Assembly: GCA_026002875.1 (NCBI GenBank)
Contig: BPGE01000001.1
Location: 3,224,001-3,288,000, forward strand
DNA length: 64,000 nt
From: Bryobacteraceae bacterium
Lineage (GTDB): Bacteria; Acidobacteriota; Terriglobia; Bryobacterales; Bryobacteraceae
Direction: 5' to 3'
Shown here in pieces: positions 61,417 through 64,000 of this stretch. The notes beneath the pieces were generated by a model. The model saw only the letters and a program-made list of their open reading frames with translations. It made no database searches and had not been told where the DNA came from. Position 1 is the stretch's first letter, and each line of letters opens with the position of its first letter. Position numbers and translations under genes: made by a program.

Positions 61417-62054
61417 TGGCACACCTGCACGATTGCTGGCACTGCGGGGCGAAGGATGCGGCTTCGCTGTTCTGCCGCTATTGCAATACCATCCAGGCGC
61501 CGACGCCGGACTATTACGAGTTTTTCGACCTGCCGCGGCGGCTCGGGCTGGACTCGGAAGACCTGAAGAACCGCTTTTACACGCTCAGCCGCCTGCTCCA
61601 CCCGGACCGCTACACGCGCCGTTCCGAGCAGGAGAAGCGGTTCTCGCTGGAAGCCTCGTCGATCCTGAACGACGCCTACCGCGTGCTGAAAGATCCGATT
61701 CAGCGCGCGGAGTACGTTCTGCGGCAGGAGGGCTTCCCTGTCGGCGACCAGCGGAACAAGGACGTTCCGCCGGAGCTGCTCGAAGAGGTCTTCGAGCTGA
61801 ACATGGCGCTGGACGAGCTGCGCGGCGGGGACCTTGAAGTGCTGCCGCAGCTGGACGCCATGCGGCGCCGGTTTGTCGGCATGCTGGGCGAAATCGACCG
61901 CGAGCTGGAAGCGATGTTCGCCCGCCACGACGCCGCGCCGGAAGAAGCGCGGAGGCAGATCCTGGCCGAAATCCGCGCGGCGCTGAACCGCCGGCGGTAC
62001 ATCAGCAACCTGGTCCAGGAAGTCGACAAGCAACTGGCCGCGCGCAACGCCTGA
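61416..62054 (+). CDS. hscB: Co-chaperone HscB with N-terminal zinc ribbon
   Basis: A 212-residue J-protein that delivers IscU to HscA. The J domain has the HPD motif (LLHPDRY), and the C-terminal helical bundle (ELLEEVFELNMALDELR) is the IscU-binding part. Before the J domain there is a four-cysteine module CWHCG...LFCRYC and QAPTPDYYEFFDL, absent in E. coli HscB but found in mitochondrial HSC20/HSCB. ATG 61416 is chosen since the frame upstream lies within iscA. Confidence 0.93.
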   Translation: MAHLHDCWHCGAKDAASLFCRYCNTIQAPTPDYYEFFDLPRRLGLDSEDLKNRFYTLSRLLHPDRYTRRSEQEKRFSLEASSILNDAYRVLKDPIQRAEYVLRQEGFPVGDQRNKDVPPELLEEVFELNMALDELRGGDLEVLPQLDAMRRRFVGMLGEIDRELEAMFARHDAAPEEARRQILAEIRAALNRRRYISNLVQEVDKQLAARNA

Positions 62055-62075
62055 CGGCGCGATCCACCCACTCCC

Positions 62076-63929
62076 ATGAGCACGTTTCAGATTGATTTCT
62101 CCTCGGTGCAGAAGCGCCGGATCATCGGCATCGATCTCGGCACGACGAACTCGCTGGCCGCCTTCATGGATCTCACGGGACCGGAGATCATCCCCGGTCC
62201 GGACGGGAGCCGCATGGTGCCGAGCATCGTGAGCCTGGCCGCGGACGGCTCGTTCGTCGTGGGCGAAGCCGCGCGGCGCCTGCTGATCGATGCGCCCGAG
62301 CGCACGGTGTATTCGGTGAAGCGGCTGATGGGCCGCGGCCGCGAAGACGTGGCCGAGGAGGTGAAGCTGTTCCCCTTCCGCATCGCGGAGGGCAGCGAGC
62401 AGGTGATCCGGCTGGCGCTGGGCGACCGCACGTTCACGCCGCCGGAGATCTCGGCTCAGATCCTCAAGGAACTGAAGCGGCGCGCAGAGCAATACCTGGG
62501 CGAGGAGATCACGCAGGCTGTCATCACCGTGCCCGCGTATTTCAACGACGCGCAGAGGCAGGCCACGCGCGACGCGGGCCGCATCGCCGGCCTCGAGGTG
62601 CTGCGGCTGGTGAACGAGCCGACGGCGGCTTCGCTGGCCTACGGCCTTGACAAGCGCAAGGAAGGCATCGTCGCCGTCTACGACCTGGGAGGCGGGACGT
62701 TCGACATCTCGATCCTGCGCCTGCACGAGGGCATCTTCGAAGTTCTGGCCACCAACGGCGACACGCACCTGGGCGGAGACGACATCGACAACCGCCTGCT
62801 GGCGATTGCGCTCGAAGACATCGCCAGCGAATGGGGCGAAGACCTTTCGCACAACGGCGAAGCGGTGCAGACGATCCGCCAGGCGGTGATCCGCGCCAAG
62901 GAAGAGCTCTCCTTCCAGCCCGCCACGGTGATCGACATCGAATACCACGGCCGCCGCTACCAGCGCGAGCTGAAGCGCGAGCTGTTCGAGAACCTGATCC
63001 GCGACATCGTGGACCGCACGCTGGGTCCGTGCCGGCAGGCGATGCGCGACGCCGGGCTGGAGCCGGAGCAGATCGACGAGGTCGTGCTGGTGGGCGGCTC
63101 GACGCGCATCCCGATGGTGCGCCGCGCCGTGGAGGCGCTGTTCAAGGCGAAGCCGCACACGGAGCTCAACCCTGACGAAGTGGTGGCGCTCGGCGCGGCG
63201 GTGCAGGCGGCGATTCTCTCGGGCGACGTGCAGGACAAGCTGCTGCTCGACGTGACGCCTCTTTCGCTCGGCATCGAGACGATGGGCGGCGTGGTGAGCA
63301 AGCTGATCCACCGCAACTCGACGATTCCGGCTTCAGCGACGGAAGTGTTCACGACGAGCGTGGACGGGCAGCGGAACGTGCTGATCCACGTCGTGCAGGG
63401 CGAGCGCGAGCTGGTGAAGGACTGCCGGTCGCTGGCGCGATTCGACCTGAAGGACATCGAGCCGATGCCCGCCGGCATGGCGCGCATCGAGGTGCGGTTC
63501 CTGATCGACGCCAACGGCATCCTGAACGTGACGGCGCGCGATCTGCGCAGCGGCAAGGAGCAGAGCATCGAGGTGAAGCCGAGCTACGGGCTGACTGAAG
63601 AGCAGGTCGAGGCGATGATCCGCGAGTCGTACGAGAAAGCGGAAGAGGACCTGCGCGAGCGGCAGGTGCGCGAGGCGCGCGTGGAAGCCGACAACATTCT
63701 GGCGGCGGTGGAGAAGGCGCGGATGAGCGACGCCTGGCTCGAGCTGACCGACGAGGAGCGCGCCGCCGTGGACGCCGCGATCAACGAGCTTCAGGTGGTC
63801 TATCACTCGAACGACCATCACCTGATCCGCGACCGCATCGAGAAGCTGGACGCGGCCACGCGCCGGCTGGCCGAGAATCTCATGAATACGGCCGTGCGGC
63901 AGGCGCTGAAGGGCACCAAGATCGAATAG
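62076..63929 (+). CDS. hscA: Hsp70-type chaperone HscA
   Basis: A 617-residue specialised Hsp70 for cluster transfer from IscU. Nucleotide motifs GIDLGTTNS near 18-26 and [12 protein letters not shown] near 200 are intact, and the substrate-binding domain with the [14 protein letters not shown] linker follows. Its place between hscB and iscX identifies it as HscA rather than DnaK, and it is HscA length. Confidence 0.95.
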   Translation: MSTFQIDFSSVQKRRIIGIDLGTTNSLAAFMDLTGPEIIPGPDGSRMVPSIVSLAADGSFVVGEAARRLLIDAPERTVYSVKRLMGRGREDVAEEVKLFPFRIAEGSEQVIRLALGDRTFTPPEISAQILKELKRRAEQYLGEEITQAVITVPAYFNDAQRQATRDAGRIAGLEVLRLVNEPTAASLAYGLDKRKEGIVAVYDLGGGTFDISILRLHEGIFEVLATNGDTHLGGDDIDNRLLAIALEDIASEWGEDLSHNGEAVQTIRQAVIRAKEELSFQPATVIDIEYHGRRYQRELKRELFENLIRDIVDRTLGPCRQAMRDAGLEPEQIDEVVLVGGSTRIPMVRRAVEALFKAKPHTELNPDEVVALGAAVQAAILSGDVQDKLLLDVTPLSLGIETMGGVVSKLIHRNSTIPASATEVFTTSVDGQRNVLIHVVQGERELVKDCRSLARFDLKDIEPMPAGMARIEVRFLIDANGILNVTARDLRSGKEQSIEVKPSYGLTEEQVEAMIRESYEKAEEDLRERQVREARVEADNILAAVEKARMSDAWLELTDEERAAVDAAINELQVVYHSNDHHLIRDRIEKLDAATRRLAENLMNTAVRQALKGTKIE

Positions 63930-63940
63930 GAGACGCCGCC

Positions 63941-64000
63941 ATGACGTGGAACGACTTTGAAGACATCGGCATCGCGCTGTACGAGGCGCATCCGGACATC
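63941..64000 (+). CDS. iscX: IscX (partial, runs off the window)
   Basis: The first 20 residues, MTWNDFEDIGIALYEAHPDI, match the start of IscX/YfhJ (WxDxxxIGxALYDAHPD), a small iron-binding regulator of IscS. It begins 11 bases after hscA with a TAGGAGA ribosome site. The gene normally between hscA and iscX, fdx, is absent here. Confidence 0.85.
   Translation, partial: MTWNDFEDIGIALYEAHPDI

Overview
The window is a GC-rich, gene-dense stretch of a bacterial chromosome, most probably from an acidobacterium of the Solibacter/Bryobacter type. Pointers are the VWFA-related protein of the type found mainly in Acidobacteriota (53291-54271), many small secreted enzymes with twin-arginine leaders (a TIM-barrel epimerase, a DUF362 protein, a gluconate-dehydrogenase-type subunit 3), a GMC oxidoreductase paired with a multihaem cytochrome, and a group 3d Hox hydrogenase. 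This assignment is inferred from gene content only. No rRNA, tRNA, transposase, integrase, phage gene or CRISPR array was seen; the region looks like core chromosome with a few accessory redox modules.

Layout. 1-4.7 kb: the end of an unknown gene, a 6S RNA gene not readable as protein, ymdB, acetyl-CoA synthetase and two exported proteins. 4.7-11.2 kb: a hoxEFUYH NAD-coupled [NiFe]-hydrogenase operon whose HoxF is fused to a GltD-like flavoprotein. 11.2-18 kb: a Mut7-C protein, an M16 peptidase with a YkgJ-type protein, a DUF971 protein and a RelA/SpoT enzyme. 18-26.1 kb: a TonB-ExbB-ExbD-ExbD-TPR operon, then tgt-yajC-secD-secF. 26.1-28.7 kb: cysS and a transsulfuration-type PLP enzyme. 28.9-32.2 kb: a periplasmic dehydrogenase module (Tat lipoprotein with a probable CTG start, GMC flavoprotein, nine-haem cytochrome). 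32.2-40.6 kb: xseA, a TIM-barrel protein, a HAD phosphatase, ftsH, tilS, kdsC, an ACT protein and an anti-sigma-like protein. 41.2-45.9 kb: a nucleoside-diphosphate-sugar epimerase-like protein, thiolase, SDR and a fucose isomerase-like protein.

45.9-52.4 kb is the most interesting accessory block: a GcvH-like membrane protein, a ferredoxin, an NrfD-type quinone-reactive membrane protein, a histidine kinase with two c-type haem motifs in its periplasmic sensor, and a sigma-54 response regulator. In front lies a sigma-54 (-24/-12) promoter preceded by three 17-bp dyads of form TGTTG-N7-CAACA at enhancer distance, so the operon appears to carry its own complete redox-responsive control circuit. 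53-58.5 kb holds the VWFA protein, an RfbD-like reductase, a 43-residue membrane peptide, a PilZ protein, a LysR regulator and a DUF362 protein. 58.8-64 kb is an isc operon (iscR-iscS-iscU-iscA-hscB-hscA-iscX) with two matching operators over its promoter and an HscB carrying a eukaryote-like zinc ribbon.

Across the window an intergenic repeat of about 50-62 bp occurs nine times at three loci (four copies in tandem at 40.8-41.0 kb). Its flanks are conserved while its central hairpin changes sequence by compensated base-pair swaps, which suggests selection for structure. This repeat family, the sigma-54/haem-sensor circuit and the HoxF-GltD fusion are the observations most worth following.
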